From NCBI GenBank assembly GCA_032718865.1, contig JALUTQ010000046.1:186001-250000 (forward strand): a stretch of DNA of 64,000 bases, in the 5' to 3' direction. Below, piece by piece: positions 32,225-42,345 of this stretch. The translations under genes and the position numbers were made by a program. Numbering within the stretch: position 1 is the stretch's first letter; each line of letters opens with the position of its first letter. This DNA is from Tilletia caries. Lineage: Eukaryota > Basidiomycota > Exobasidiomycetes > Tilletiales > Tilletiaceae. The notes under the pieces are model-generated. The model did no database searches. It saw only the letters and a list, made by a program, of their open reading frames with translations, and had not been told where the DNA came from.

Positions 32225-35200
32225 CTACCAACTCTCCCTCTTCTGAGCCTCATACGCTTTGCCCGCCCAGTTCACCAGATCGATGCCCTTCCGCACCGTT
32301 TTGCCGCCCTTGTCAACCAGACGGTGATGCAGCAACTCCAAGTCGTGGAATGTGAGACCAGGTCGAACCGAGTCTGTCACCTCCACGCCAACAGAGTCCG
32401 ACATCGCGCCCGAACCCTCAGCTTCAACAACAGCGTCGTGGTGATCCAGCTGCTCCTGCTCCTGTTGACGCTTGCGCTCGCGCTCGAGGTGCGCGCTTTG
32501 GCCGGTTGAGTGCAGGACGGCGTATGCCTCGGGAGGGACCGACAAAGGCCCAATGCCGTTCAACAGCGACATCGGGAGCGAGAGTTGGCCGGCTGCAGTT
32601 TTGGCCGTGTTACTCGTCCGGGAAAGCCGAAGCTGCCGCTTTGGTACAGCTTCGGCAGGGAGAGAGCCGTTCGACCCTGCAGAAGGAGAATCTTGAGACT
32701 TGTCCTTCGTTGATGCGGGCCCTGCAGGTTGAGGTTGACCGGGTCGGCGAGGCGGGTACAGTTGCGAGAACTCTTGCAACACAGCAACGGATTCGTCTAG
32801 TTCGTAGAACCTGGGAAAAAAAGGGACAAGCCGACGAAGTCTGTTTGTCAGCAAAGACAGAGCAGAACAGGAACAGAAGAAGGAAAAGAAACTCACTTGG
32901 CCAGGTGCCGAATCCGAGCCGCCCACGCCCGCTCGCGTCGTTTCGCATCAGAAATCGCCGCCTTCGGCCGCTGCGTCGTCTGCAGTTTGCTCTCCGCATC
33001 TTCAACCGCATCCAGTTCCCTCCATTCCCGCCACCATTGATCCGCCTTAACCCTGACGTCCCTCCAGGTGAGCAGCGAGGCCGTCGCCGATTGGACAGCT
33101 CCAGGACGCTCGTCCTTGATGGAGCCCACAACCTTTGTGTTGACGTTTCCGCACAGCTCGAGGCCTATCTGGTACGTGCGGGTGTTGGGTCTCAGCCCCA
33201 GACGCGCGAACAGGCCGTGTTCGGGCGACGTGGTTCCGTATACCAGATTGGAGAAGGAAGTTTCGCTCGGGTCGTCTGCTTCGCCGATTACTGATTGGTT
33301 TTCGGGTAAGAGAGGAGCGATGGCTTGCTCAAAGATGAAGAACCTGTCCGCTGGGCTTGAATGGGCCATCACGGCGCTCAGGTACGCATTCAACATGAAC
33401 ACCGACGGTTGCACCGTGCTTAGAACGCTACTTGTTCTTTCGGTATCGGCTTCCGCTGTAGAAGAGGCGGCAGCCTCGCGATCAGCGATAACTCGTGCCA
33501 CGAGAGCACGCAACTCCCGCAAGACCTCGGCGGAGGTTTGAGGAACCTCGAGTGTGAAGGTAGACGCCGCCTCATCTTCAGTTGTGTTGATGTCTGTGGG
33601 TTGCGACTCCTCCTCGGGCGACGACTGTACACCCGTTTCCGCTTGAGTTGTGATTGTGCCTGTATGGGTTTCCAGGGCAATCTTTTTTGACTCCTCCTCC
33701 TCCTTTTCCTCCTCCCTCGCCATTGCTTTTGCCCTTTTCCCCACGACCTTGACCTGTTGACGCTGCATTGGCGGCTGGTACGAAGCGTACGCGTAAAACA
33801 CGTGGGCGAGAGTTTCGGAACTGGGCCGACACTCGTCGAGTTCGATCAAGTGCCTCATCCGCGGATCGTCTGGACTAAGGTCCACGAGGCCTTCCTGGAT
33901 CATACGAGCCCGTGTCCGTTGGAAGTAGCTGGCCGCTCTGATCATTTCCGCCAGCACCCATCGCGCCCGTGCCAGATCCCCATGTCTCGCACAACCCTGG
34001 AGAAAGGCGTGGAAAGTGTACCGATCGGGAGTGAACCTGAGTGTGCTGGCTTTCCCCGATTCCGCCGATCTTGGGTCTTCCGTGTAGACGCTGTCAGGAC
34101 TCCACAGGACGCCTGCCAGAGTTTCGTCGACCTTTGATGCTTCTTCGCTCCTTTGCAGCATTTGGCGAAGCAGACGGAATGCTTCGTGGTAATACTGCCG
34201 TTCCCCGCTGCGACAACATGCGAGGAGAATGTTGTTGTAAATCTCCGCATTAGGGGAGACACTGTATGCTGTCGTCATTTCGCGAAAGAGATCGAGGGCA
34301 CGCGCTGCATCGGGTTCCCCTGCTTTTCGAATTTTGCGCACTGCTCTGACGACGGGCAGAGTCTTTTTGGAGATTGGAATCACGTCGGACGGCTGGGGCA
34401 CCCCTTGTGCGCAGGCGTGAAGCATGAGCGCATATAGTGGCGCATCTGGAATGGGGTGTACTGCAAGGCGCATATGGTAGAAGATGGACCATGCGGCGGA
34501 CTGGACGGCACGGGAGGTAGAGGGATGGTTGATGAGGTGATCGATGAGGAGCGTGTAGGTGGACATGTGCGCTGGCGTTGGGGTTTCCTCCAGCGCGGTT
34601 ATTGTCTGCATGGCAATGAGGGTATTGCCTGCTCGAAGATGGGCTTTGACGAGCCAATGGTAGGTCTGAGGATTAGCCTCGCAGCCCGCTGAGGGATACG
34701 TGCGGAAAGATAAATTAGCAAAATCATTCTAACAACGACCTGATATTGCAAATGCTCACCGAGCTCCATTTGCTGTAGCACGTTTTGGCATTGCGCGACT
34801 TCGCCCTTGCTTGCGTATTCGCTCATGAGCTCGTGAAACGCGTGTCGTTCGGAGTTCTCGCTTACACGCGTTGGCAGCGTCTGACCTTCAATCTCGTCCT
34901 GAGTCCCGGTTTCGGCAGTCTGCTCTGCCGTGATGAGTTGCCCGACGCGGTCGGCAAGGGCGTGACGCTCGTCCGTGAGCCTTTGGACAAGCTCTGTATC
35001 GTTTGCGAGGGAAATTCCAGTGATTCGAGACTCCAGGGCGCGTAGACGGAGCTGTATGCGTTCTGGGTCCGAGAGTGCGGGAGATTCGGTCGCCGCCGGC
35101 GCTTCGATGCCCAGGGCACGCTTGACGCTGCGGCGCTGGTCAAGCAGAAGCAAGCGCTCCTCAGCAGGGGTGAGCGGTTCAGGCAGGGTGAGCGCATGGT

Positions 35201-35570
35201 AGAGCTGTTCGAGAGTGAGCTCGTCGAGCGGAGGAAGGTTTTCGGTTGCCTGTTTGGAGGACTCGGCCTGGGTGGTGGACTCGAGCTTGCGTTCGAGCTC
35301 TGCGATTTCGGCACGCAGCAGTCGCTCCTGTTCGAGGAACGTGAGCTTGGGCCCTTCGACGTCGAAGCCTTGTCGAGCTGCACGAGATCGGCGTGCTGCT
35401 TTTGTTGCGGCTGCCTTGAGTATTGATCTTCGCGGTGGCTTGGGCGCCAAGGACGGGATCGGCAGCGGTGATCTTGACGCTGCCGCCGCCGACGCCGACG
35501 ATGCCACCGCTGTCGCTGTCGCTGTCGCTGCGGCCGCTGCTGCCTGTCGGACCTTTGCCGGGTTCAGCAT
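32225..35570 (-). CDS. Pentatricopeptide-repeat (PPR) protein, probably mitochondrial
   Basis: Three exons (34760-35570, 32897-34688, 32225-32810) encode about 1062 residues. The start at 35570 (MLNPAKVRQAAAAAATATA) leads into a long Ala/Ser/Arg-rich segment that fits a mitochondrial presequence. A coiled-coil-like stretch follows (EQERLLRAEIAELERKLES). PPR-type helix pairs are visible: FHELMSEYASKGEVAQCQNV then LQQME, joined by splicing to NPQTYHWLVKAHLRAGNTL; NAEIYNNILLACCRSGERQY then YHEAFRLLRQML; and DRYTFHAFLQGCARHGDLAR then ARWVLAEMI. PPR proteins bind organellar RNA for processing, stability or translation. The C-terminal exon is less conserved (FYELDESVAVLQEFSQLYPP). I cannot assign it to a named fungal PPR protein. 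Confidence 0.82.
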
Positions 35571-35793
35571 CTTCGCCTTTGTCTGTATGAAGAGCGTCGC
35601 GGTCTTGTGAGCGGAACCCTTCGAAATTTCTTGGAGAGCTGGAATTTTTTGTTTGGTTGCACATCGGGTCACGTGACGCACGACTCGGGTCGGTGTTCTC
35701 GGCGAAAGAATTGGCCGATGAGTGCCGACGTTCGGAAACCACGTGGCGATTCGGAAAGGGACGGCCGTCCAATGAGCAAGTGGGTTACACTGC

Positions 35794-36428
35794 TAGCAGG
35801 GGGGGTGTTTTAAGCTGTGTGGAACAGCGATAAAACAGGCGAGTTATGTCTACATTATTATTTTTGCATTTTGTCCCGATTTTAGGCCATCGAAACCCAG
35901 GGTGTAAAACAGTGTAAAACTTGCCTGTTTTATGGTTACCCTAATTAGAGCTCCTCTTCCTGACGAGCGGCACCCGTTTGACATTCGTACGTTCCCCGTC
36001 CTGCACAGAGTGGAGCCCCTGTACCCCTTCGCCCCCCAGCGCACGCATCCTTGCGGTGGGAGAGTGCCCTCACCATGGTCGTACCTGCGTAAAATTTGCT
36101 TCAAACGACGTTGTTGCGTCTTTTTTTCCTCAGTCACTTTGCTCACTTTTGCGGTAGGGACGACTCGAGAGAGTGCACGTGACTTACTCTCGGGCGGAGG
36201 AACAGCTGAACGGCTTCCAACCGAGGCGGGCACTAACCCCGATCCAGACATTACGTCATCGTTTTAGCATGGCATTTTACGGGTGCTAAAGTCACCCAAA
36301 TGAATCAACCCTGTTTTAAGAAAGTGTAAAACAAGTGTAAAACGCCCTGTTTTACACCGAATCCTAAAACCGGCTTAAAACATTTTTTTAGCGCACCTTC
36401 TGACCCCGTTAAAACACCCCCCCTGCTA
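35794..36428. mobile_element. TA-flanked inverted-repeat element X (mariner/Stowaway-like MITE)
   Basis: Perfect 18-bp inverted repeats GCAGGGGGGGTGTTTTAA at 35796-35813 and 36409-36426, each bordered by TA (35794-35795 and 36427-36428), the target used by Tc1/mariner elements. Subterminal GTGTAAAACA/TGTTTTACAC words repeat on both sides (about 35908-35930 and 36325-36356). The 631-bp interior has no gene. Confidence 0.75.
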
Positions 36429-37067
36429 CACCGCCGACCTATCGTAAGGGCCTGGGGACCCTTCACATAAATGTCGTGAGAGGGTCTCACAGATGGACCC
36501 TCCATGTAGCCACTCCTGCCCGCGACTGAGACCCTCTGACCCGAAATATCCTGGGAGGTGGTCATACGTGACAAAAATCGTTTAAAAAAAATTCTTGATT
36601 GGATCGGGGATCGAACACGAGACCTTCCATTCTCGCATCAGACCCCCTAACCACTGCGCTATCGTGACTTTCTCACAATGCTGTAACTCCCACTGCGACA
36701 ATATTGAATATATACTGCACCCACAACACACTCAACATCTCCACGACGCGGCAGCAGGTGAATCGCGCCGTTCTGGGGCTTCTTCGAGTTGAGTTGTCCC
36801 TGAGGGTCTTCATCTGGACCATATTAGGATCCTCATTTGCTTAGGAGATTCCCACGATCCTCCGCCTTGGAAGGTTTGAGGACCTTCCCATGTGCAGGAC
36901 ACTCTCATGACCCTCTTAGGGAGGGTCTGAAGATGATTTTCGCAAAATACTATGAAGACTCTTTTGAAAAAGGGGTCTAGAAGACTTCAGACACCGCTCA
37001 CTGACAGTCTTCAGACCCTCTCAGGCTCGCCACCCTCCCTAGACCATTTAAAAAGGTTGGCGGTGTA
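36427..37067. mobile_element. TA-flanked inverted-repeat element Y, abutting element X
   Basis: Inverted repeats CACCGCCGACCTAT (36429-36442) and ATAGG-like/AAAAAGGTTGGCGGTG (to 37065) match CACCGCC(G/A)ACCT, with TA on both sides (36427-36428 and 37066-37067). Its left TA is the right TA of element X. Interior words AGACCCTC/GAGGGTCT recur in both orientations. A tRNA-like Pol III unit on the minus strand lies within it. Confidence 0.6.
36585..36672 (-). ncRNA. Degenerate tRNA-like Pol III unit inside element Y
   Basis: On the minus strand: an A-box-like TAGCGCAGTGGTTAGGGG, then a B-box-like GTGTTCGATCCCCG about 35 bases later, then TTTTTTTT as terminator (plus-strand A-run near 36583-36590). 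A proper cloverleaf does not form: the acceptor strands do not pair, the T-stem has a mismatch, and no convincing anticodon arm is found. It is best read as a tRNA pseudogene or the head of a SINE. Confidence 0.4.
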
Positions 37068-37243
37068 GCAGTGGTTAAGCGAATTTGTCCCAGTTGCACT
37101 TTCACGACCCTTCACTCTGACTCTGGCTGGCTGATAGCGATCTTCGCGGTGTCCATATAAGAGAAGGGAATACAGGGGCAGCTCGTGTGCGTCTCTCTCC
37201 TCAGTTCTCTCTCCTCTCCCAGCGGTCTGATTTTCTGTCTATC

Positions 37244-39965
37244 ATGTTGCGCCCATCGACCCGTGGTGAGTCGCTCCCCTTGTTCTCGCTCAGACCGCAC
37301 CGCTCACTGTCTTATCTCCTGTTGTGCTCCCTCTCCCCGCAGCCCGGAGCGCCTTTGTGCCCCGCGGTGCTGCCTCCGACTGCGTCCAAGCTTTGCGCCG
37401 CTCACAACCGGTGAGCGCACAGCTCAGGTCTAAGCAGGCTGCGAATGCCTTCCCGCCCGCCCTCGCCGCCCTCACTTCACAGCGCGCGTTCAGCACCAGC
37501 TCGACACAGCGCTTGTTCAGGACGGCGCGAACTGGCGCGGATTCGACCATTCAGGCCACAGTCGCACCGGCACCACGCCCCAAGCGGCGAGGCATCTTTC
37601 GCACTCTTGGCCAGGTCACCCTCGTCCTGGTCCTGGGAGCCATCGGGTCCTATGCATACTTCGTCTGGGAATCTCAGCATCCACCAGACCAGCTTCCACA
37701 AGATCCGACCAAAAAGACCATTGTAGTCCTCGGTAGCGGCTGGGGTGCGACAAGCTTGTTGAAGAGTCTGGTGAGTGTATTTCCAGCGTCCGTAATCTTG
37801 CCGCTGTCTGTCGCTGACACCGATTTCCTCACCTCTTGAAGGACACCGACGCGTACAACGTTATTGTTATTTGTATGTTCATCGTTGGTTTTGGACAAGC
37901 CACCCCTACTTCTTCTGACTCCATATTCTCAACCACAGCTCCGGTCAACTATTTCCTCTTCACGCCCTTGCTGCCAAGGTACGCGACAACACTATCCCGT
38001 TTTCACCCATAAATAGCTCTTGTTCCTGACTCTGAGCCCCTTTACCTCCAGTGTCACGGTCGGCACCGTTGACGCGCGCAGTATCACTCAGGCGACGCGC
38101 TTGATCACTCGGTTCAAAAAGCGCGCCGTTCAAGTCATCGAGGCGGAGGCGGACTCGATCGATCTCGGGAATAAGACAGTCACATTCGAAGACACCAGCC
38201 CTATTCACGGGCACGTCGGCAAGGTGGGTTTAGCCCCCTGCAATCTGCGCCAGCTCGAAATGATTGTTCAAATTTTGACGCGTCTCTGCCCTTCTAGGTC
38301 ACGGTCCCTTACGATTACCTCGTCTACGCTGTCGGCTCCGAGAACTCCACATTCGGCATTCAAGGTGTCAAAGATCATGCATGCTTCCTCAAAGAAGTTG
38401 GCGATGCCATCAAGATTAGAAATCGTGAGCAATACTGAACAGAGCAGTTGGAATGCGCGGCTTCTTGTACAAACTCCCACCCACTTGCTGACGCGCCCTG
38501 CCTTTAAACCAGGTCTCATGGACTGCGTCGAATCAGCGCTCATGACAGGCCTGCCGCAAGAGGAGGTCGACCGACTGCTCCATTACGTTGTCGTCGGTGG
38601 CGGACCCACCGGTATCGAATATGCGGGTACGTTCTACTTATATGCGGTCTATCTGATCACACTGAGCACTGACCAGCTTCTTTTTGTCCATAGCTGAGCT
38701 TCGCGACTACGTAAATGGCGATCTGAAGCGATGGTACCCTGAGATTGCAGACCGCGTTCGGGTTACTCTCATTGAAGCACTGCCCAACGTCTTGCCGATG
38801 TTCAGCAAGCACTTGATCGAGTACACCGAGTCTACTTTCCGCAAGAATGACATCAATATCCTGACGCGTTCCGTGGTCAAAGGTGAGCCAGAAAGGAGCC
38901 AACGTGAGGCCGAAATTCTGCGCTTTTGTTAACGAGACTCTTCTACCTTCCAGATTGCGATGACGAGAATGTCACGATAAAGACTGCGTCTGGTGAAATC
39001 CAGAAGATTCCTTACGGTGAGGACTTGACTTGCTTGCCCCTCGCTAGATGTCTCCTCGCTTGTTCTGACCAGCATGACGCTTCTGTAGGTCTGCTCGTAT
39101 GGGCCGCCGGCAACACCACGCGCAAGCTGACGCGCGATCTGCAAGCGGCGTTGCCCAGCGTGCAGACGGACCGACGAGGCTTGAAGGTCGATGACCACAT
39201 GCGCTTGCTTGGCGCTGAGGAGAACGTCTTCGCCATGGGTGACGCGACTGCCACTACATTTGCTCCCACAGCTCAGGTGAGTCTTCATGGATGTCATGCT
39301 TATGAAGAGTTTGCTTGTTTCAGCTCTGAACGCAAACTCCTTTTTCCTCTTTTCCGCAGGCCGCGTCGCAGCAGGGTCGGTATTTGGCGAAAGTTTTCGC
39401 GCAGTTCGCCAAGAAGGAGGAGCTTGAGAAGAAGCTGGCTGATGCCAAGGAGGCGGGGGAGGACTCTGCTCTGTTGGAAAAGCAACTGGCTAAGGCTAGC
39501 AAAGTTCGACCGTTCCAGTACTCTCATCAGGTGGGTTTATCCTGAAACTGCCCGTCCTCATATGTGAAGATTCGATCTCTGACCTCTCTCCGCGTCCGTT
39601 TTTAGGGTTCAATGGCATATGTCGGCTCTGACCGCGCCATCGTGTGAGTTTGATGTTGATGTTGGCGAACCCTTTTCTCAAAGCTAACTGAAGAGTCAAT
39701 TCCCTTCGTGACCAATAGTGATCTTCCCTGGGGCTCTGCCGGGAGCATCTCATCGGCAGGTGTAGGGACCAACCTCGTCTGGCGGAGCGCGTACTTCTCG
39801 CTCCTCTTCTCCCTGCGCAACCGAAGTATGGTCGCCGTCGACTGGATCAGTGGGTAATCCCGGTTAGAGGACATTGTCATAATACCCAATTGCTGACGAC
39901 AGTTACTCGTCTTCTTGGTGATTGCAGAGACTGCTGTGTTCGGTCGCGACTGCGGACGCGAGTAG
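37244..39965 (+). CDS. NDE1: Alternative (type II) NADH dehydrogenase, mitochondrial
   Basis: A non-proton-pumping NADH:ubiquinone oxidoreductase of the inner membrane. Fourteen exons; the first is 22 bases (37244-37265) and joins at 37343 to give MLRPSTRARSAFVPRGAA, an Arg/Ser/Ala-rich presequence. One membrane segment follows (VTLVLVLGAIGSYAYFVW), then the FAD Rossmann motif VVLGSGWGATSLLKSL, PVNYFLFTPLLPSVTVGTVD, YDYLVYAVGSEN, the NADH Rossmann motif VVVGGGPTGIEYAAELRDYV, LVWAAGN, FAMGDAT, and YLAKVFAQFAKKEELEKKL. The membrane segment before the FAD domain fits external (NDE-type) enzymes; internal NDI-type is the alternative. The last intron (39850-39927) turns DWI into DWIKTAVFGRDCGRE and the stop at 39963-39965; without it the frame would end two codons later. 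No EF-hand is seen. About 570 residues. Confidence 0.9.
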
Positions 39966-40537
39966 ACGAAGAATCTCACGCAACCGACACACTGGGTCTC
40001 CTTTGGGACCGCCTTATGAAAGGCATCCCCCTCCAACCCCACCTCACACTCCCTTACCCCGCAAGTTCCTGTCCAATCTCCCGCACATAGAGATGCGATT
40101 ATCGCATGTAATAGCGAACAAGTCTGTCCACGACTATCATTTGTTCGGTCCTCCTCATCAGCATTCGCTCGAACGTCGGCCGGCTATACCTTAGATATAT
40201 GTACATATGTACATAGGTTTGCGAGCAGAGCTGAGCGCTGAGCCTCCGCCATCACACATCGCTCATCGTGTTCTCGCCTATCCTCGTGCAAAAAGGGCTC
40301 AGGCTCAATCGGTAGATCTTCGTGCAGCGGACCCGGGCGGCGTATGTCCCCCATCTGCAGGTCTCGGCTCTCGGAGCATCAGGCGTAATAATGCATAATG
40401 TTAGGAGCGAGTAGCACAGACGCTGCAGGCCGCCTGCCCTGTGCTCGGAAGGTGGCTTGGCAAGTGGGCAGGCGGACGCCCAGAGAGGGCTCAATCGCAT
40501 CTGAGACCTCATTTACGCGCCCAACAACACGAAACCT
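39966..40537. other. Intergenic region after NDE1
   Basis: About 570 bases. Contains a palindromic TATGTACATATGTACATA (about 40198-40215). No gene or RNA is recognised. The MITE target duplication follows at 40538. Confidence 0.4.
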
Positions 40538-40540
40538 TCA

Positions 40541-40985
40541 GGCGGTGATCAGTTGCGAGCGCGCTCACCTTGAAAAATGAGCGCGCGCTCTGTTTTTTTT
40601 TTGGGCCGACATGAAAGCGCACGCATGTTCAGTTCCGCGTTTTCAGAGCCGGGGGCCCAAAAATTTCAGAGCGCCCTCACTCAGTTCTGAGCGCGGCGCT
40701 GGGCCGACCTATTTCGATCGGCCCACCTCTTCGAGCGCGCGCTCTGGCTCCCGCTCGATTACAGAAGCATCACGTGACGTTTGTATTGATCACAAAATCA
40801 ATACAAACCACAAAATGAGAAAGCAGAGGCCGAGCCGGAGAAAGCAGAGCGCACTTTCCGGCGCAAGCGTTGTTCAGTTGTGGGCGCGCGCTCTGAGAAG
40901 CAGATTTTCAGAGCGCGGCGCGAGGGGCCTCGCGCTCTGTGTTTGAGCGCCCTTTTTGAGCGCGCGCCCGCAACTGATCACCGCC
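40541..40985. mobile_element. Tourist/Harbinger-like MITE, copy 2 (TSD TCA)
   Basis: A 445-bp element with inverted ends GGCGGTGATCAGTTGCGAGC (left) and the inverse of GGCGGTGATCAGTTGCGGGC (right), flanked by TCA on both sides (40538-40540 and 40986-40988). It belongs with 23041-23480: ends share TGATCAGTTGCGAGCGCGC, and interiors share GGGCCGAC, GAGCGCGCGCTCTG and TTTCAGAGCGC words. Bases 4-5 of the ends differ between copies (CC versus GG) but agree between the two ends of each copy. Confidence 0.86.
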
Positions 40986-41126
40986 TCAAGGAATGCAGCG
41001 CGTCCCTCAGAAAGTCCGGGAGCACGTGACTTTGATTGATTGATCAATCTTTGATCATTCTTTCTTTTACGCGTGCGTACGTCATTGCTTTATATTCAAC
41101 CCAAAAGTGAGACCGACATCAACCAA

Positions 41127-41213
41127 CTCAGCAGTATGGACGAGTGGTTAGGAAAGTGGGTTAAATTTGTGCAGGTCACCTGTTCAAATCAGAGCTTTGC
41201 TTTTTTTTTTTCT
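41127..41213 (+). ncRNA. Degenerate tRNA-like Pol III unit inside element D
   Basis: An A-box-like TGGACGAGTGGTTAGG, a B-box-like CCTGTTCAAATCAG about 35 bases later, and a run of ten T as terminator. The spacing is that of a tRNA gene, but acceptor and anticodon stems pair poorly, so I do not assign an amino acid. Likely a tRNA pseudogene or SINE head. Confidence 0.4.
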
Positions 41214-41244
41214 TTGCACACTTCCTTTTTATTTTATTTTTTGC

Positions 41245-41312
41245 GGTTAGAATACGTGGTTGAAGGGTTAGAAGGAGACTGGTTAGAGTTGGGGTTAGGG
41301 GTTAGAGTTAGT
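41245..41312 (+). repeat. Degenerate GGGTTAG (telomere-like) tract
   Basis: GGTTAG words recur irregularly (GCGGTTAG, AGGGTTAG, TGGTTAG, GGGGTTAGGGGTTAG, GAGTTAG). The pattern resembles decayed TTAGGG repeats but is interrupted by other bases. Confidence 0.5.
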
Positions 41313-41448
41313 GGGTGCGTAAGCACCCGTTAGAAAAGGTTGGATTGTCTTTGCGTTTTGGTGAAGAAGGTTAGAAGGGGGGGTCCGGGGGGTCTCCCCC
41401 CGGCCCGAAGTTCCGATGGTGGCTCCCGGATTTTCTGAGGGACGCGCT

Positions 41449-42345
41449 ACTGTCGTTGAAACCTTCCGCCAATAAAGATCTGTGATCCGCGATCCGCGTT
41501 GTACCGATAAACAACCAACTCACGGACATGAGAGAGGAAGAACCTCGATCGCGCGACGAAAGCGCGGCCGTCCCAGAAAGTAGCGCATGTCTTGCTGTGG
41601 ATGAGACATAACTCATGCAAGGAAGTCCGGTTGCGCCCCGTCACCGCGTCACCGTGCAAACCGCGCTCAGGCCTGCATGTGCTGTAACAAGGGACGGAAA
41701 CAGACACCTTCTCAAGCCCAACCCTCACCGCCATCCTCGCTTCCTTCTGCTCATCTGGGGTCTTCTCCCCCATCTTTGTCTCTCTGGCTCACCCCTGACC
41801 GCCTGACCCCGCTAACCTTACTCCATGCTCCGTGCGCCGCGGACTTACATGCATGAGTGGCTAACTCACCAGTGCTGCAGTCGGTCCGTACTCCGTATAA
41901 ACTGATCAACATGCAGATATCCTGACCTTCTTCCCTCATCTTTCCCACGCACATCTTTTCCTTCCTCTCTCTCCCTTCTCCTCTCTCTCATAATCCCCAG
42001 TGTCCTCTTCCCAGGCTCCCACCCATCGGCGCACACTCGGCTTCATCTCGCGACGTCCGCGACGAAACAGCCCCAACCTTCCTTAGAGAATCCCGCGGAT
42101 CAAAGCTGTTCGTACATCCACTGGATTTCGACCAGCTCCGCTCAGCAACCTCATCTCCCGCACTCTTTTCTTTGGATTGCCGAAGACTGGAGAAGGATAC
42201 ATACATACGGCCTTCCCTGCGTCCCAGGTCACTGGTGCTCCGTCTCCCTCATCCTTCCCTTCCTGATTCGACGCGAATTCATTCCCGCACAAACTCGCTC
42301 TTCGCCTTCGGATTGCGGTCTTGCTCGCGATCGAAACAGCACAAC
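41449..42345 (+). promoter_or_regulatory. Upstream region of the DUF6533-type gene
   Basis: About 900 bases, pyrimidine-rich from 41900 onward, with no recognisable gene, RNA or repeat. The last 30 bases before the ATG are A/C-rich. Confidence 0.35.

Larger units (their letters stand above)
40997..41448. mobile_element. Inverted-repeat element D next to the MITE
   Basis: 27-bp inverted repeats at 40997-41023 (AGCGCGTCCCTCAGAAAGTC then CGGGAGC) and 41422-41448 match at 26 positions. They bound 452 bases that include a TTGATTGATTGATCAA palindrome (about 41033-41048), a tRNA-like Pol III unit, T-rich tracts and a degenerate GGGTTAG stretch. No target duplication is clear. Only 11 bases separate it from the MITE. 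Confidence 0.72.

Noticed and set aside
36585..36672. A functional tRNA gene on the minus strand
   Set aside because: Box A, box B and a T-run are present, but the acceptor strands do not pair, the T-stem has a mismatch, and no anticodon stem with T33 can be drawn. Kept only as a degenerate tRNA-like unit.
41127..41213. A functional tRNA-Leu(UAA) on the plus strand
   Set aside because: TAA can be placed in a loop, but the stem would be almost all G-U pairs and the acceptor arm fails. Not called as a tRNA.
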